DNA of 64,000 nucleotides, taken from NCBI RefSeq assembly GCF_008370325.1, contig NZ_VNIP01000007.1, positions 34,545 to 98,544 on the forward strand, written 5' to 3'. This document shows, piece after piece, positions 44,415-54,170 of this stretch (the stretch's first letter is position 1; each line of letters begins with the position of its first letter). The stretch is from Martinezella tropici (GTDB lineage: Bacteria > Pseudomonadota > Alphaproteobacteria > Rhizobiales > Rhizobiaceae). Both the position numbers and the translations under genes were made by a program. A model generated the notes under the pieces. It had not been told where the DNA came from. It saw only the letters and a program-made list of their open reading frames with translations, and did no database searches.

Positions 44415-45181
44415 TCCGCCGCGACCCGAGCGCGTTTGCGGCGATAGCGTACGGTTTCGAAGCGCGAGGAAAGCCCGTCATAGAGCAGCAGGCGGCCGAT
44501 CAGCGGTTCGCCGATGCCTGTGATGAGCTTGATCGCCTCCATCGTCATCAGCGTGCCGATGACGCCGGTCAGGGCGCCGATGATGCCCGCTTCCGCGCAG
44601 CTCGGAATCAGGCCCTCCGGCGGCGGTGCCGGGAAGAGATCCCGATAACGCGGATTGAGGTTGCTGTCCGCGTCGCTTTCGTAAGGCTTCAGCGTCGTCA
44701 CGGACCCATCGAATCGGCCGACAGCGCCGGTCACCAGCGGCAAACGCGCTGCTTCGGTCGCATCGGCAGCCGCATAGCGCGTGTCGAAATTGTCCGAGCC
44801 ATCGATGACGAGATCGAAGCCGGCAAGGTGTCGCGTGGCGGTATCGGCGCTGAACCGCTCCTCGAAGCGGATGACACGCACATGCGGGTTCAGCCGCGCG
44901 ATGGCGTCTGCCGCACTCTGCGTCTTCATCTCACCGATCGTGCCGGTATCGTGAATGACCTGCCGTTGCAGGTTGGACAGCGAAACCCGGTCGTCATCGG
45001 CAATGCCAAGCGTGCCGACACCGGCGGCAGCGAGATATTGCAGTACCGGCGCGCCAAGACCGCCGGCGCCGATGACAAGCACGCGCGCTGCCTTCAATCG
45101 CTGCTGGCCGGCGCCGCCGACCTCCGGCAGAAGGATATGGCGGTGATAGCGGGCGATTTCGTCTGAGGTCAAAAGATCCAT
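44411..45181 (-). CDS. moeB: MoeB/HesA/ThiF-type adenylyltransferase lacking zinc cysteines
   Basis: The 256-residue E1-like protein has the ATP loop GAGGLGAPVLQYLA (38-51), DDDRVSLSNLQRQ (62-74) and the SCAEAGIIG block. It should adenylate the C-terminal Gly-Gly of MoaD or ThiS. The CxxC zinc pair seen before LFP in E. coli MoeB is replaced (RYRDLFP), and the C-terminal CxxC is missing, so it has only one cysteine in the whole C-terminal half. It precedes a GNAT gene by overlap and lies 36 bases after recF on the same strand. Confidence 0.85.
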   Translation of the reverse strand: MDLLTSDEIARYHRHILLPEVGGAGQQRLKAARVLVIGAGGLGAPVLQYLAAAGVGTLGIADDDRVSLSNLQRQVIHDTGTIGEMKTQSAADAIARLNPHVRVIRFEERFSADTATRHLAGFDLVIDGSDNFDTRYAAADATEAARLPLVTGAVGRFDGSVTTLKPYESDADSNLNPRYRDLFPAPPPEGLIPSCAEAGIIGALTGVIGTLMTMEAIKLITGIGEPLIGRLLLYDGLSSRFETVRYRRKRARVAAE

Positions 45182-45217
45182 GGACGCGAGTCTACCACAA
45201 TCGGGGAGGAGGAGGCG

Positions 45218-46345
45218 CTAGGATTTCGTAATGCCGCCATGCGCCACGGTAAAGAATTGCGCGCGCTCACCAAGGGCCGAGAACATGGACTTGTCCGTGC
45301 CAGTCATGAAGGCCTGGCCGCCGAGCCCGTCGATGAGATCGAAGAGCGCCCCACGCCGGCCCTCGTCAAGATGGGCGGCGATCTCGTCGAGCAGCAGGAT
45401 CGGCGCATAGCCCGTTAGGTTGCCGACCAGACGCGCATGGGCAAGGATAAGGCCGACGAGCAGGGCTTTCTGCTCGCCCGTCGAGCAGCGCTCCGCCTCC
45501 ATGTCCTTTTCGCGATGCCGAACCAGAAGATCGGCCCGATGCGGCCCATCCAGCGTGCGGCCGGCGGCTGCATCGCGATAACGCCCTTCGCGCAGCATAT
45601 CGGCATAGGCGTCTTCCAGATCGACGGCCGGCCGGTCAAACTGTCCGTCGAGGAAGCCGGAGAGCTCGAGCGCTGCCGAGGGGAAAGGCGTGGTCTCGCG
45701 CGTTTCGGCGATCAGCCGCGAGAGAAGGCCGAGCATTTCCTGCCGCGCGATCGCCATGGCGATCCCGAGGCTCGCCATCTGTTCCTCGATGCCGGCAAGC
45801 CAGGAGGGATCGAACCGGCTTTCGGACAAAAGCTTGTTGCGGCTGCGCATGGCACGCTCGAAATCGCTAGCCCGGCGGCCATGGGCAGGATCGAGCGACA
45901 GCACAAGTCGGTCGAGGAAGCGGCGGCGCTCTGAGGAGCCGCCGGTGAACAGGCCGTCCATGGCCGGCGTCAGCCAGAGAACACGCAGATGATCGGTCAG
46001 CTCGTCGACTGTCTTGGCCGGCGTGCCGTTGATTCGAAGTCTGCGCGCGGCTGATTCGTCGGTCGTATCGATGCCGGTGCCGATCTCGACAGTGCCTTCC
46101 ATGCCCTCAAGCTCGGCGAAGATCGAAAATCCGCCTGGCGCATTGACCCGGGTGACATCGGCATAGGCGGCGCGGCGCAGGCCGCGCCCGGGCGACAGCA
46201 GCGAGACTGCTTCCATGAGATTGGTCTTGCCGGCGCCATTGTCGCCGGTCAGCACCACATGCCGCTCGTCAAGCGTCAGCGCCGCCGCCGCATAGTTGCG
46301 GAAGTCGGTAAGCTTCAGGCGCGAGATGGAAACCTTGTTCGGCAT
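45218..46345 (-). CDS. recF: DNA replication/repair protein RecF
   Basis: From ATG 46345 the protein is 375 residues, beginning MPNKVSISRLKLTDFRNY. It is an SMC-like ATPase with Walker A GDNGAGKTNLMEA (34-46), the signature STGEQKALLVGLILAHA and Walker B LLLDEIAAHLD. RecF with RecO and RecR loads RecA at gaps; recR is also in this window. The long in-frame extension upstream lacks conserved features. It is divergent from the aminoglycoside kinase gene. Confidence 0.96.
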   Translation of the reverse strand: MPNKVSISRLKLTDFRNYAAAALTLDERHVVLTGDNGAGKTNLMEAVSLLSPGRGLRRAAYADVTRVNAPGGFSIFAELEGMEGTVEIGTGIDTTDESAARRLRINGTPAKTVDELTDHLRVLWLTPAMDGLFTGGSSERRRFLDRLVLSLDPAHGRRASDFERAMRSRNKLLSESRFDPSWLAGIEEQMASLGIAMAIARQEMLGLLSRLIAETRETTPFPSAALELSGFLDGQFDRPAVDLEDAYADMLREGRYRDAAAGRTLDGPHRADLLVRHREKDMEAERCSTGEQKALLVGLILAHARLVGNLTGYAPILLLDEIAAHLDEGRRGALFDLIDGLGGQAFMTGTDKSMFSALGERAQFFTVAHGGITKS

Positions 46346-46527
46346 CGGTCCTTGGGATTCGTAATCAATGGGCGAGGGGTATGCCGAACCCCGCGCGAGT
46401 GCAAGGTTTTTGCCGCTTTTCTCCGTTCTCGACGAAGGCGTAATGGCTGCAATCGGGCTCTGGCACTCACAGACCGCGCTACCTATATCGCCATGCTCGG
46501 AGAAGTTTTGAGTGAAGGGCGCATCAA

Positions 46528-47331
46528 TTGGAATTTGCAAAGTCATTGCTCGCGCACACGCATATCGGTTGGACACGCGTAAAAGCGGGCGAATCGGGGG
46601 ATCTCGTCTTTCGACGCGAGGATGGTCTCGCCTACGCGAAAATCGCACCGTCAGCCCGGTCGGCGGATCTTGCCGGCGAGCGCGACCGGCTGCTTTGGCT
46701 AGAGGGCAAGGGCATTGCCGTGCCTGAAGTCATCGACTGGCGCGAGGCGGAGGAAGGCGCGTGCTTGGTCATGACCACCATTCCTGGCGTGCCAGCAGTT
46801 GAGTTGGATGGAGATGCGCTGCTGAAAGCCTGGCCGTCGATGGTGCGGCAACTGAACTCTCTTCACGAGCTGCCCGCGGATCAATGTACCTTTGATCGCA
46901 GCCTATCTCTGATGTTCGCAAAGGCGGCGGATGTGGTCACACGCGATGCGGTGAATCAGGATTTTCTGCCGCCCGAGGATTGGGATAGATCAGCCCGCGA
47001 ACTGCTTGATCGCGTCGAGCGCGATCTGCCCATGCGGCTCGCTCAGGAGGCCATCGACGGGGTTCTCTGCCATGGCGATGCCTGCATGCCGAATTTCATG
47101 GTCGACCCACATAGCCTGCAATGCACCGGCTTGATCGATCTCGGCCGGGCCGGGAAGGCGGATCGCTATGTCGATCTTGCGCTGATGATTGCCAATGCCG
47201 AGGAGATCTGGGCGACATCAGCTCAGGGCGAACAGGCCTTCTCCATTCTTTTCGAGACCCTGGACATTTCGAAGCCCGATCGCGAGCGGCTCGCCTTCTA
47301 TCTTCGGCTCGATCCGCTGACTTGGGGCTGA
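46528..47331 (+). CDS. APH(3'')-type aminoglycoside O-phosphotransferase (StrA-like)
   Basis: The 267-residue protein starts at TTG 46528 with AAGGG about eight bases upstream. It has the kinase nucleotide segment GESGDLVFRREDGLAYAKIAP (21-41), the Brenner catalytic motif HGDACMPNFMVD (182-193) and IDLGRAGKADRY (203-214), and ends LRLDPLTWG. Length, motif spacing and C-terminus match, from memory, plasmid-borne APH(3'')-Ib (StrA), which phosphorylates streptomycin at 3''-OH. No strB, integron or transposon is present, so it looks like a resident chromosomal relative. Confidence 0.9.
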   Translation: MEFAKSLLAHTHIGWTRVKAGESGDLVFRREDGLAYAKIAPSARSADLAGERDRLLWLEGKGIAVPEVIDWREAEEGACLVMTTIPGVPAVELDGDALLKAWPSMVRQLNSLHELPADQCTFDRSLSLMFAKAADVVTRDAVNQDFLPPEDWDRSARELLDRVERDLPMRLAQEAIDGVLCHGDACMPNFMVDPHSLQCTGLIDLGRAGKADRYVDLALMIANAEEIWATSAQGEQAFSILFETLDISKPDRERLAFYLRLDPLTWG

Positions 47332-47359
47332 TTCGCTGGATTGCGGGTGATTCGTCCCT

Positions 47360-47393
47360 AAAAATAAAAAATCCGGCCGAATGATCGGCCGGA
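47360..47393. terminator. Bidirectional terminator between aph-like gene and dnaJ
   Basis: TCCGGCCGA (47372-47380) pairs with TCGGCCGGA (47385-47393) around ATGA. On the minus strand it is followed by TTTTTTATTTTT, a strong dnaJ terminator. Confidence 0.92.
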
Positions 47394-47434
47394 TTCATGT
47401 GAAACACTTTTGATTCGCCACCTAGTCCAGTAGG

Positions 47435-48577
47435 TCAGTCGCTGAACGTATCGAAGAAATCCTTCATGCGGGCGAAGAAGCCCGTCGATTCGGGATTGTT
47501 GTCCTTCGAAGAGATCTGCTCGAATTCCTGCAGCAGCTCGCGCTGGCGCTTGGTCAGCTTCTGCGGCGTCTCGATCTGGATCTGGATATAGAGATCGCCG
47601 ACCTGGCTGGAGCGCAGCACCGGCATGCCTTTGCCCTTCAGGCGGAACTGCTTGCCGACCTGCGTCCCTTCGGGAACGGTGACGCGCGACTTGGTGCCGT
47701 CGAGCGTCGCGACATCGAAGGTGCCACCGAGTGCCGCCGTCGTCATCGAGATCGGTACGGCGCAATAGAGATCGGCACCATCCCGCTGGAAGAATTCATG
47801 CGGCTTGACGGAGAGGAAGATGTAGAGATCGCCCGCCGGTCCGCCGCGCAGGCCCGCTTCGCCCTCGCCCTGCAGGCGAATGCGCGTACCGTCTTCGATG
47901 CCGGAGGGAATATTGACGGAGAGCGAACGCTCCTCCGTTACGCGGCCTTGCCCATGACATTTGGTGCAGGGATCGGGAATGATCTGGCCGCGGCCATGGC
48001 AGGTCGGGCAGGTGCGCTCGACCGAGAAGAAGCCCTGGGCCGCGCGGACACGCCCGGAACCTTGACAGGTGCCGCAGGTCTTCGGCTGCGTGCCGGGTTT
48101 GGCGCCCGAGCCGGAACAGACATCGCAGGTGATCGAGGTCGGAACCCGGATCTGCGCCGTTTTGCCGATAAAGGCCTCCTCAAGGGAGATTTCCATATTG
48201 TAGCGAAGATCGGCGCCACGTTCGCGGCCGCCTGAGGAGCGTCCGCGCGAGCGGCCGCCGCCCATCATCTCGCCGAAAATATCCTCGAAAATATCGGAGA
48301 AGCCACCGCCGCCGAAGCCGGCCCCGAAGCCACCGCCGCCCATGCCGCCATGTTCGAAGGCGGCGTGGCCATAGCGGTCATAGGCTGCGCGCTTCTGCGG
48401 ATCCTTGAGCGTTTCGTAGGCTTCGTTGATTTCCTTGAACTTCCGCTCGGCATTGCTGTCGTCCGGGTTCTTGTCCGGATGAAATTGCATCGCCAGCTTG
48501 CGAAAGGCGCTCTTCAGCTCTTTCTCGTCCGCCGTTTTTGAGACGCCCAATGTCTCGTAAAAATCCGCTTTTGCCAT
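47435..48577 (-). CDS. dnaJ: Chaperone DnaJ
   Basis: The 380-residue Hsp40 has a J domain with HPD at 33-35, a Gly/Phe-rich linker (78-110), four CxxCxGxG zinc repeats (cysteines at 151/154, 168/171, 190/193, 204/207) and the C-terminal substrate-binding domains. It delivers substrates to DnaK and stimulates its ATPase. It is downstream of dnaK with a UUCG-capped hairpin between, as expected for a differentially expressed dnaK-dnaJ operon. Confidence 0.98.
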   Translation of the reverse strand: MAKADFYETLGVSKTADEKELKSAFRKLAMQFHPDKNPDDSNAERKFKEINEAYETLKDPQKRAAYDRYGHAAFEHGGMGGGGFGAGFGGGGFSDIFEDIFGEMMGGGRSRGRSSGGRERGADLRYNMEISLEEAFIGKTAQIRVPTSITCDVCSGSGAKPGTQPKTCGTCQGSGRVRAAQGFFSVERTCPTCHGRGQIIPDPCTKCHGQGRVTEERSLSVNIPSGIEDGTRIRLQGEGEAGLRGGPAGDLYIFLSVKPHEFFQRDGADLYCAVPISMTTAALGGTFDVATLDGTKSRVTVPEGTQVGKQFRLKGKGMPVLRSSQVGDLYIQIQIETPQKLTKRQRELLQEFEQISSKDNNPESTGFFARMKDFFDTFSD

Positions 48578-48607
48578 ATTAAGGATTAGAACCCCGGAAA
48601 TGGATTT

Positions 48608-48629
48608 CCGGCTGCCCGAAGGCAGCCGG
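48608..48629 (-). terminator. dnaK-dnaJ intercistronic hairpin with UUCG loop
   Basis: On the minus strand CCGGCTGCC-TTCG-GGCAGCCGG forms a perfect 9-bp stem with a very stable UUCG tetraloop. There is no T-run. It may stabilise the dnaK message or partly terminate before dnaJ. Confidence 0.75.
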
Positions 48630-48663
48630 AGCTAAGTTTCATCGAGAACCTTTCGGTTCGCGC

Positions 48664-50580
48664 TTATGCAGACCGCTTGCGGTCGTCTTCGTCCTTGATT
48701 TCCTCGTAGTCGGCATCGACGACATCGTCCTTGCCGGCTGCGGAGGCATCGGCCGAAGGAGCTTCCGCCTGCTGGGCCTCATAGATTGCCTGGCCGAGCT
48801 TCATGGAAACTTCCATGAGCGTCTGGGTCTTGGCCTTGATGTCTTCGGCGTCCGGCTCGGAAGCTTCGGTTGCCGTCTTGAGCGCTGCGATCGCGTCGGA
48901 GATCGCGGTGCGATCGGCTTCCGTGACCTTGTCGCCGTAATCCTTCAGCGACTTCTCGCTGGAGTGGATCAGGCTCTCAGCCTGGTTCTTGGCTTCGACG
49001 CCCTCGCGGCGCTTCTTGTCTTCGGCAGCGTGGGCCTCGGCATCCTTGACCATCTTTTCGATGTCGGCGTCGGAGAGACCACCGGACGCCTGGATGCGGA
49101 TCTGCTGTTCCTTGCCGGTGCCCTTGTCCTTGGCCGAAACCTGAACGATGCCGTTGGCGTCGATATCGAAGGTGACTTCGATCTGCGGCACGCCGCGCGG
49201 TGCCGGCGGCAGGCCGACGAGGTCGAACTGGCCGAGCAGCTTGTTGTCGGCAGCCATTTCGCGCTCGCCCTGCGAGACGCGGATGGTCACGGCCGACTGG
49301 TTGTCATCGGCGGTCGAGAAGGTCTGCGACTTCTTCGTCGGGATCGTCGTGTTGCGTTCGATCAGACGGGTAAAGACGCCGCCCAGCGTTTCGATGCCGA
49401 GAGACAGCGGGGTCACGTCGAGGAGCAGAACGTCCTTGACATCGCCCTGCAGAACGCCGGCCTGGATGGCCGCGCCGAGAGCGACGACTTCATCTGGGTT
49501 GACGCCCTTGTGCGGCTCCTTGCCGAACAGCTGCTTGACGACTTCCTGTACCTTCGGCATGCGGCTCATGCCGCCGACGAGAACGACTTCATCGATTTCA
49601 GCGGCGGTGACGCCGGCATCCTTGAGCGCTGCCTTGCAAGGCGCGATGGTACGCTGAACGAGATCGTCGACCAGGCTTTCCAGCTTGGCGCGGGTCAGCT
49701 TCAGCGTCAGGTGCTTCGGGCCGGTGGCGTCTGCCGTGATGAAGGGCAGGTTGATTTCGGTCTGCTGAGCGGACGAAAGTTCGATCTTGGCCTTTTCAGC
49801 GGCTTCCTTCAGGCGCTGCAGCGCCAGCTTGTCGCCCTTGAGGTCGATGCCGTTGTCCTTCTTGAACTCGGCAACGAGGTATTCGACGAGACGCATGTCG
49901 AAGTCTTCACCACCGAGGAAGGTATCGCCGTTGGTCGACTTCACTTCGAAGACGCCGTCGCCGATTTCCAGGATAGAGATATCGAAGGTGCCGCCGCCAA
50001 GGTCGTAAACGGCGATGGTCTTGCCGTCCTTCTTGTCGAGGCCATAGGCGAGCGCTGCGGCCGTCGGCTCGTTGATGATACGCAGGACTTCAAGACCGGC
50101 GATCTTGCCGGCATCCTTGGTTGCCTGGCGCTGCGCGTCGTTGAAGTATGCGGGAACGGTAATAACGGCCTTGTCGACCTTTTCGCCGAGATAGGATTCG
50201 GCGGTTTCCTTCATCTTCTGAAGGATCATTGCGGAAATCTGTGCGGGCGAATAGCCCTTGCCGTTGGCTTCTACCCAGGCGTCGCCATTGTCGCCCCGGA
50301 CGATGTTGAAGGGAACAAGGTGCTTGTCCTTCTCGACGGTCGGATCTTCGTAGCGGCGGCCGATCAGGCGCTTGACAGCGAAGAGGGTATTTGTGGGGTT
50401 GGTGACAGCCTGGCGCTTGGCCGGCTGGCCGACGAGACGTTCGCCATCGTCGGTGAAGGCAACCATGGAGGGGGTGGTCCGGGCGCCTTCGGCATTTTCG
50501 ATCACTTTCGCGTCCTTGCCGTCCATGACGGCGACGCAGGAATTTGTCGTTCCAAGGTCGATACCAATTACTTTTGCCAT
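48664..50580 (-). CDS. dnaK: Molecular chaperone DnaK (Hsp70)
   Basis: From ATG 50580 ([15 protein letters not shown]), with AAGGAGAG upstream, the protein is 638 residues. It has the Hsp70 phosphate loops ([30 protein letters not shown]), the [18 protein letters not shown] linker and an acidic C-terminus. It refolds client proteins with DnaJ and GrpE and controls the heat-shock sigma factor. A heat-shock-like promoter lies 111-140 bases upstream. Confidence 0.98.
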   Translation of the reverse strand: MAKVIGIDLGTTNSCVAVMDGKDAKVIENAEGARTTPSMVAFTDDGERLVGQPAKRQAVTNPTNTLFAVKRLIGRRYEDPTVEKDKHLVPFNIVRGDNGDAWVEANGKGYSPAQISAMILQKMKETAESYLGEKVDKAVITVPAYFNDAQRQATKDAGKIAGLEVLRIINEPTAAALAYGLDKKDGKTIAVYDLGGGTFDISILEIGDGVFEVKSTNGDTFLGGEDFDMRLVEYLVAEFKKDNGIDLKGDKLALQRLKEAAEKAKIELSSAQQTEINLPFITADATGPKHLTLKLTRAKLESLVDDLVQRTIAPCKAALKDAGVTAAEIDEVVLVGGMSRMPKVQEVVKQLFGKEPHKGVNPDEVVALGAAIQAGVLQGDVKDVLLLDVTPLSLGIETLGGVFTRLIERNTTIPTKKSQTFSTADDNQSAVTIRVSQGEREMAADNKLLGQFDLVGLPPAPRGVPQIEVTFDIDANGIVQVSAKDKGTGKEQQIRIQASGGLSDADIEKMVKDAEAHAAEDKKRREGVEAKNQAESLIHSSEKSLKDYGDKVTEADRTAISDAIAALKTATEASEPDAEDIKAKTQTLMEVSMKLGQAIYEAQQAEAPSADASAAGKDDVVDADYEEIKDEDDRKRSA

Positions 50581-50690
50581 GTCATTCTCTCCTTGAAGCA
50601 AGCTGTCGGAACCCCTGTCAGGCATTCCATTGACAGCCCCTTACGGGATGGTCTTGAGGATTGCGCAGCCATGACTGCGGTGATGCCGCG

Positions 50691-50720
50691 TATATAAGTA
50701 GCGGTTTTACTGACTGCAAG
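50691..50720 (-). promoter_or_regulatory. Putative RpoH (sigma-32) promoter of dnaK
   Basis: The minus strand reads CTTGCA (50715-50720), a 16-base spacer, then CTTATATA (50691-50698), close to the alphaproteobacterial RpoH consensus (CTTGAA and CYTATNT). It would give a 5' leader of about 100 bases on dnaK mRNA. Heat induction of dnaK by RpoH is well established; this site is a pattern match only. Confidence 0.6.
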
Positions 50721-50856
50721 GCAGGAAATTGCCTGAAATCCAGCAAAACAAATGGTTTGTCGCGCAAATTCCACCCAGCCCCATGTGCGCCGAGGACACG
50801 TGGATTTGACGCGACCGCGTATCAGAGCAGCCTTGCCGCGGCCATGCAAGCGTCTA

Positions 50857-50945
50857 CTGCATAATTCCTGAAATCGGGATCGATTTAGGGATAAAATTAT
50901 GCAGCAGATCTAAAGTGCTACAGCGACTTCAGAGCCGGACGATTT
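50857..50945. repeat. CTGCATAATT-type hairpin repeat
   Basis: CTGCATAATT (50857-50866) pairs with AATTATGCAG (50895-50904), with an imperfect inner stem CCTGAAATCG/CGATTTAGGG. AAAGTGCTACAGCG follows. This matches a common rhizobial intergenic element. The 452-base dnaK-PBP gap (50581-51032) holds it, the dnaK promoter and nothing else that I can identify. Confidence 0.75.
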
Positions 50946-51032
50946 CAGGTCGAATCGACCGGATCTGCGTCCGGCATCCCTCTCTGGTGCGCCATATATG
51001 ACACGCCGCGCTGCGGGCGCAAAATTGCGATT

Positions 51033-53405
51033 TTATCGGCCCAGGATGACGTCGAGCAGCGAGGAGCGATGCGGCCGCGCCGTTGCGACCGGAACGCCGT
51101 TGTCGCCGATATCCGCCGGCGGGATATCGCCGCTGTCATAAGGGTAGGAACTGTAGGGATTGGTGTCGTCGGCGAGGTTCGCCGGCGGCAGATCCTGCGG
51201 GTCTTCATTGATCGCGGTCTGGTTGACGGTCTGCGGCTGGATCGGCCTCTGCTGCAGTGTTGGTTGCTGCACGACCTGTCCGCCGTCGGCGATGCCCGAT
51301 ATGATATTGCCGATCGTCGTCGGCTGGTCGCCATTCGGTGCCTGCGCCATCGGCAGGCCGTTGTCTATGATCTGGCCGCCACCGAAGATCGGCGTCGGCG
51401 TGATGCCCTTATGCGCGGCGACCATGAACTCTTTCCATGCCTTGGCCGGCAGCCCGCCACCGGTGACCTTGCGCATCGACTTGCCGTCGTCATTGCCGAA
51501 CCAGACGCCTGTCGTCAGATGGCTGGTGAAGCCGACGAACAGCGCGTCGCGGAATGATTGCGTCGTTCCCGACTTGCCGGCCGCCTGCCAGCCGGGAATG
51601 CGGGCCGCCTTGCCGGTGCCGTAGGCGATGACGCCGGCCATCATGGCGTTCATGTTGGCAACGATATCCGGGTTCAGCACCCGCTGCGGATTGTCGGTAT
51701 TGGCCTGGTAGAGCACCTTGCCGGAAGCGGTCGTCACCTTGGTGATGACATGCGGCGCTGCCTTGAAGCCGCCATTCATGAAGGTGGCATAGGCGGAAGT
51801 CAGTTCCAGCAGCGACACTTCGGACGTGCCAAGCGCAATCGAGGCATTGGCCTGCAAGTCTGATTCGATGCCGAGCCTGCGGGCGACCTTGATGACCTGA
51901 TCCGGCCCGACCTCGGCGACGAGCTGGGCCGCTACCGTGTTCAGCGATTGGGCCACTGCGGTGGCAAGCGTCACGGGACCACTATAGCGCTGTTCGTAGT
52001 TCTCGGGCGCCCAGTTGCCGATTTTCACCGGCATGTCGTTGCGGATCGAATTGGGCGTCAGCCCTGCTTCCAGTGCGGCGGTATAGACGAACGGCTTGAA
52101 GGCCGAACCCGGCTGGCGCTTGGCGGTGACGGCGCGGTTGAATTGGCTCTGCGCATAGTCGCGGCCGCCGACGAGCGCGCGGATGGCGCCCGTCGCGTCG
52201 ACGGAGACGAGCGAGGCCTGCGAGGCGCTCAGCTTCTTGCCGTCCTTGGCAAGCACATCTTCCAGCGCCTTCTCGGCCTTCTCCTCCAGCGACATGTCAA
52301 GAGTGGTGTCGACGATCAGGTCTTCCTTGATGTCGCTGCCGATCAGCTTCGGAAGCTGATCCATGACCATATCGGCGACATAGTTCTCGGCACCCGTCCA
52401 ATAGCTTTTCGAACGGGTCGGCGGCTGCGACATGGCGGTCTTGATGTCGGCCTCGGAAATGAAGCCCTGATCATGCATCGCCTGCAGCACCAGCTGCGCG
52501 CGGGCCTCGGCGGCGGCGGGATCGCGGGCGGGCGACAGCCGCGAGGGTGCCTTGACCAGGCCGGCGAGCATCGCCGCTTCGCCGAGGTTCACGTCCTTTG
52601 CCGACTTGTTGAAGTAGCGTCGCGAGGCCGCCTCGACTCCATAGGCGTTGGAGCCGAAATAGACGCGGTTCAGGTACATCGTCAGGATCTGGTCCTTGGT
52701 GTACTTGTGTTCCAGCCACAGCGCCAGCAACACTTCCTGCACCTTGCGCTCCAGCGTGCGGTCCGGCGACAGGAACAGGTTCTTGGCGAGCTGCTGCGTC
52801 AGCGTCGAGCCGCCCTGGACGGCGTGCCCGGTGAGCACGTTCGTCACGACCGCACGGCCAAGGCCGATCGGGTCGAAGCCGAAGTGGGAATAGAAGCGGC
52901 GGTCCTCGATGGCGACGATCGCCTCCGGTATGTAGGGCGACATGTCGCCGAGCGCCACGGCTTCGCCGCCCGTCGTACCGCGATTGGCGAGCAGGGTGCC
53001 GTCGAGATCGTTGATCTTTACGTTTGGCGGCCGCTCGGGGATCGACCAGGTGCTGGCGCTTGGCATGCGCGAGCCGTAATAGGCGACAAGGCCTGCAAGG
53101 CCGATGCCGGCCCACAGGCAAAGTACCAGACCCCAATAGATTGTGGACCGGATGAAGCCGAAAAAGCCGCGTCGCGGACGCGCGCGCCGCGCCGGTTTGC
53201 GCCGGCTGCGGGCGCGGCGAGGTCTTTGGACCACAGGTTCGTCCTCGTCTTCATCCTCGTCGGGTTCCGGCTCCTGGTAATATGTCTTGGCCGAGCGCCT
53301 GCTGCCGACGACGCGCTCGCCGGCATTGAATCCGTCATCGATGCGTTCCCGGCCGCTGGAAAAGGATGGTTCTATCCTCTGGCGTGATTTCTTCTTATCT
53401 GCCAT
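51033..53405 (-). CDS. Class A penicillin-binding protein 1A-type (GT51 + transpeptidase)
   Basis: From ATG 53405 the protein is 790 residues. It has an unusually charged cytoplasmic tail: an acidic run (EPDEDEDEDEP, 47-57) then Arg-rich RPRRARSRRKPARRARPRRG. The membrane helix is about 88-109. The GT51 glycosyltransferase has Glu167-Asp168 (EDRRFYSHFGFD) and GGSTLTQQLAKNLFL. The transpeptidase has the SAFK active site (Ser434), SLN (487-489) and KSGTT (611-615). It polymerises and cross-links peptidoglycan. A Gln/Pro-rich tail ends it. Confidence 0.95.
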   Translation of the reverse strand: MADKKKSRQRIEPSFSSGRERIDDGFNAGERVVGSRRSAKTYYQEPEPDEDEDEDEPVVQRPRRARSRRKPARRARPRRGFFGFIRSTIYWGLVLCLWAGIGLAGLVAYYGSRMPSASTWSIPERPPNVKINDLDGTLLANRGTTGGEAVALGDMSPYIPEAIVAIEDRRFYSHFGFDPIGLGRAVVTNVLTGHAVQGGSTLTQQLAKNLFLSPDRTLERKVQEVLLALWLEHKYTKDQILTMYLNRVYFGSNAYGVEAASRRYFNKSAKDVNLGEAAMLAGLVKAPSRLSPARDPAAAEARAQLVLQAMHDQGFISEADIKTAMSQPPTRSKSYWTGAENYVADMVMDQLPKLIGSDIKEDLIVDTTLDMSLEEKAEKALEDVLAKDGKKLSASQASLVSVDATGAIRALVGGRDYAQSQFNRAVTAKRQPGSAFKPFVYTAALEAGLTPNSIRNDMPVKIGNWAPENYEQRYSGPVTLATAVAQSLNTVAAQLVAEVGPDQVIKVARRLGIESDLQANASIALGTSEVSLLELTSAYATFMNGGFKAAPHVITKVTTASGKVLYQANTDNPQRVLNPDIVANMNAMMAGVIAYGTGKAARIPGWQAAGKSGTTQSFRDALFVGFTSHLTTGVWFGNDDGKSMRKVTGGGLPAKAWKEFMVAAHKGITPTPIFGGGQIIDNGLPMAQAPNGDQPTTIGNIISGIADGGQVVQQPTLQQRPIQPQTVNQTAINEDPQDLPPANLADDTNPYSSYPYDSGDIPPADIGDNGVPVATARPHRSSLLDVILGR

Positions 53406-53696
53406 TGCCGGCCGGTTGTACCTCGGTGCCCAGTATTCCTCAGTGTTCCTATGTCTTCCATCAGGCTGGTCGCAGCGGCGGTAGAAATTCTTGTGCTCGT
53501 TCGGCCGCCTTGGGCAGGCCGCATCGCCAGAGAGCCGATATCGGCTGTCGAGGCTGCTGCCCGCTGTTTGTTCACGAACCCTCGTGAAGACATCAAGTCC
53601 GCCTGAACTGTAAATGCGGCGATTTAAGGAGGGATTAAGAACAATTCCGGCTCGGGCCGCCGCATCGCTCCGGCCCCCTGCCGGCGGGCCGCAGAG

Positions 53697-53721
53697 GGAA
53701 CTTTTCGCCCCTTCGGACATT
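53697..53721 (+). promoter_or_regulatory. Putative general-stress (EcfG/RpoE2) promoter
   Basis: GGAAC (53697-53701), 18 bases, then TT (53720-53721) matches the rhizobial EcfG/RpoE2 pattern GGAAC-N18-TT. It lies about 32 bases before the 62-residue gene. The rest of the 347-base gap 53406-53752 shows no gene. Confidence 0.5.
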
Positions 53722-53752
53722 AACAAATGACAAGAACAAAGAGGGCGAGCAC

Positions 53753-53941
53753 ATGAGTTCATTGATCAAGATGGAGGAAGTCGACAGGAGCAGGTTGCGG
53801 GAGGTCTGGAGTGTCCAGGATTTCGCCCGCCGCCACCGGCTTTGCAAGGAGGAGGAAGCCCGGCTGAAGAAGCTGTTTGGCGACTTTGCTACGAAGCAGG
53901 AGCTGCTCTCCAATGCGCAGAGGCCGCCGCAATTTCGCTGA
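53753..53941 (+). CDS. Small conserved-type protein, 62 residues, unknown
   Basis: A 62-residue hydrophilic protein with ribosome site GAGGGCGAG before ATG 53753. The middle VWSVQDFARRHRLCKEEEARLKKLFG reads like a short helix-turn-helix: WSVQDFARRHRL as helix, then EEEARLKKLFG. No family recognised. It follows a candidate general-stress promoter, as many small rhizobial stress genes do. It is divergent from the PBP gene and heads a run of three tiny genes. Confidence 0.65.
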   Translation: MSSLIKMEEVDRSRLREVWSVQDFARRHRLCKEEEARLKKLFGDFATKQELLSNAQRPPQFR

Positions 53942-54047
53942 AAGGAAATTGGCAGGCCCAGCGCGATAAAATGGCGCGATAGAAATGGCGCGATAGACAT
54001 CGTGGGCCGCTACGACCGCAGGGTTGGCAGTGGAGGAGGCTGTGTCA

Positions 54048-54170
54048 ATGTGGAAACGTTTCGAACTATGGTTGGTCGATCAGATCGACCGGATATTCGG
54101 CATGGAACGGCTCGCCCGCCGGGCGGGGTTTTCCCCGGACGAGGCAAGACGCATCGCCCGTGAGAAATAA
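54048..54170 (+). CDS. 40-residue small protein
   Basis: ATG 54048 to TAA 54170 encodes 40 residues. The ribosome site is very strong: GGAGGAGG at 54031-54038 with nine bases to the ATG. The product begins MWKRFELWLVDQIDRIFGME with amphipathic character and ends RRAGFSPDEARRIAREK. The N-terminal half could lie along a membrane, and the C-terminal half is a basic helix. No family recognised. Codon use has normal high-GC third positions, which supports coding. Two short AAATGGCGCGATAGA repeats precede it. Confidence 0.6.
   Translation: MWKRFELWLVDQIDRIFGMERLARRAGFSPDEARRIAREK

Noticed and set aside
48964..50697. Plus-strand open frame of 577 codons across dnaK
   Set aside because: Antisense shadow of dnaK. 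Long antisense frames opposite hsp70 genes are a known artefact.
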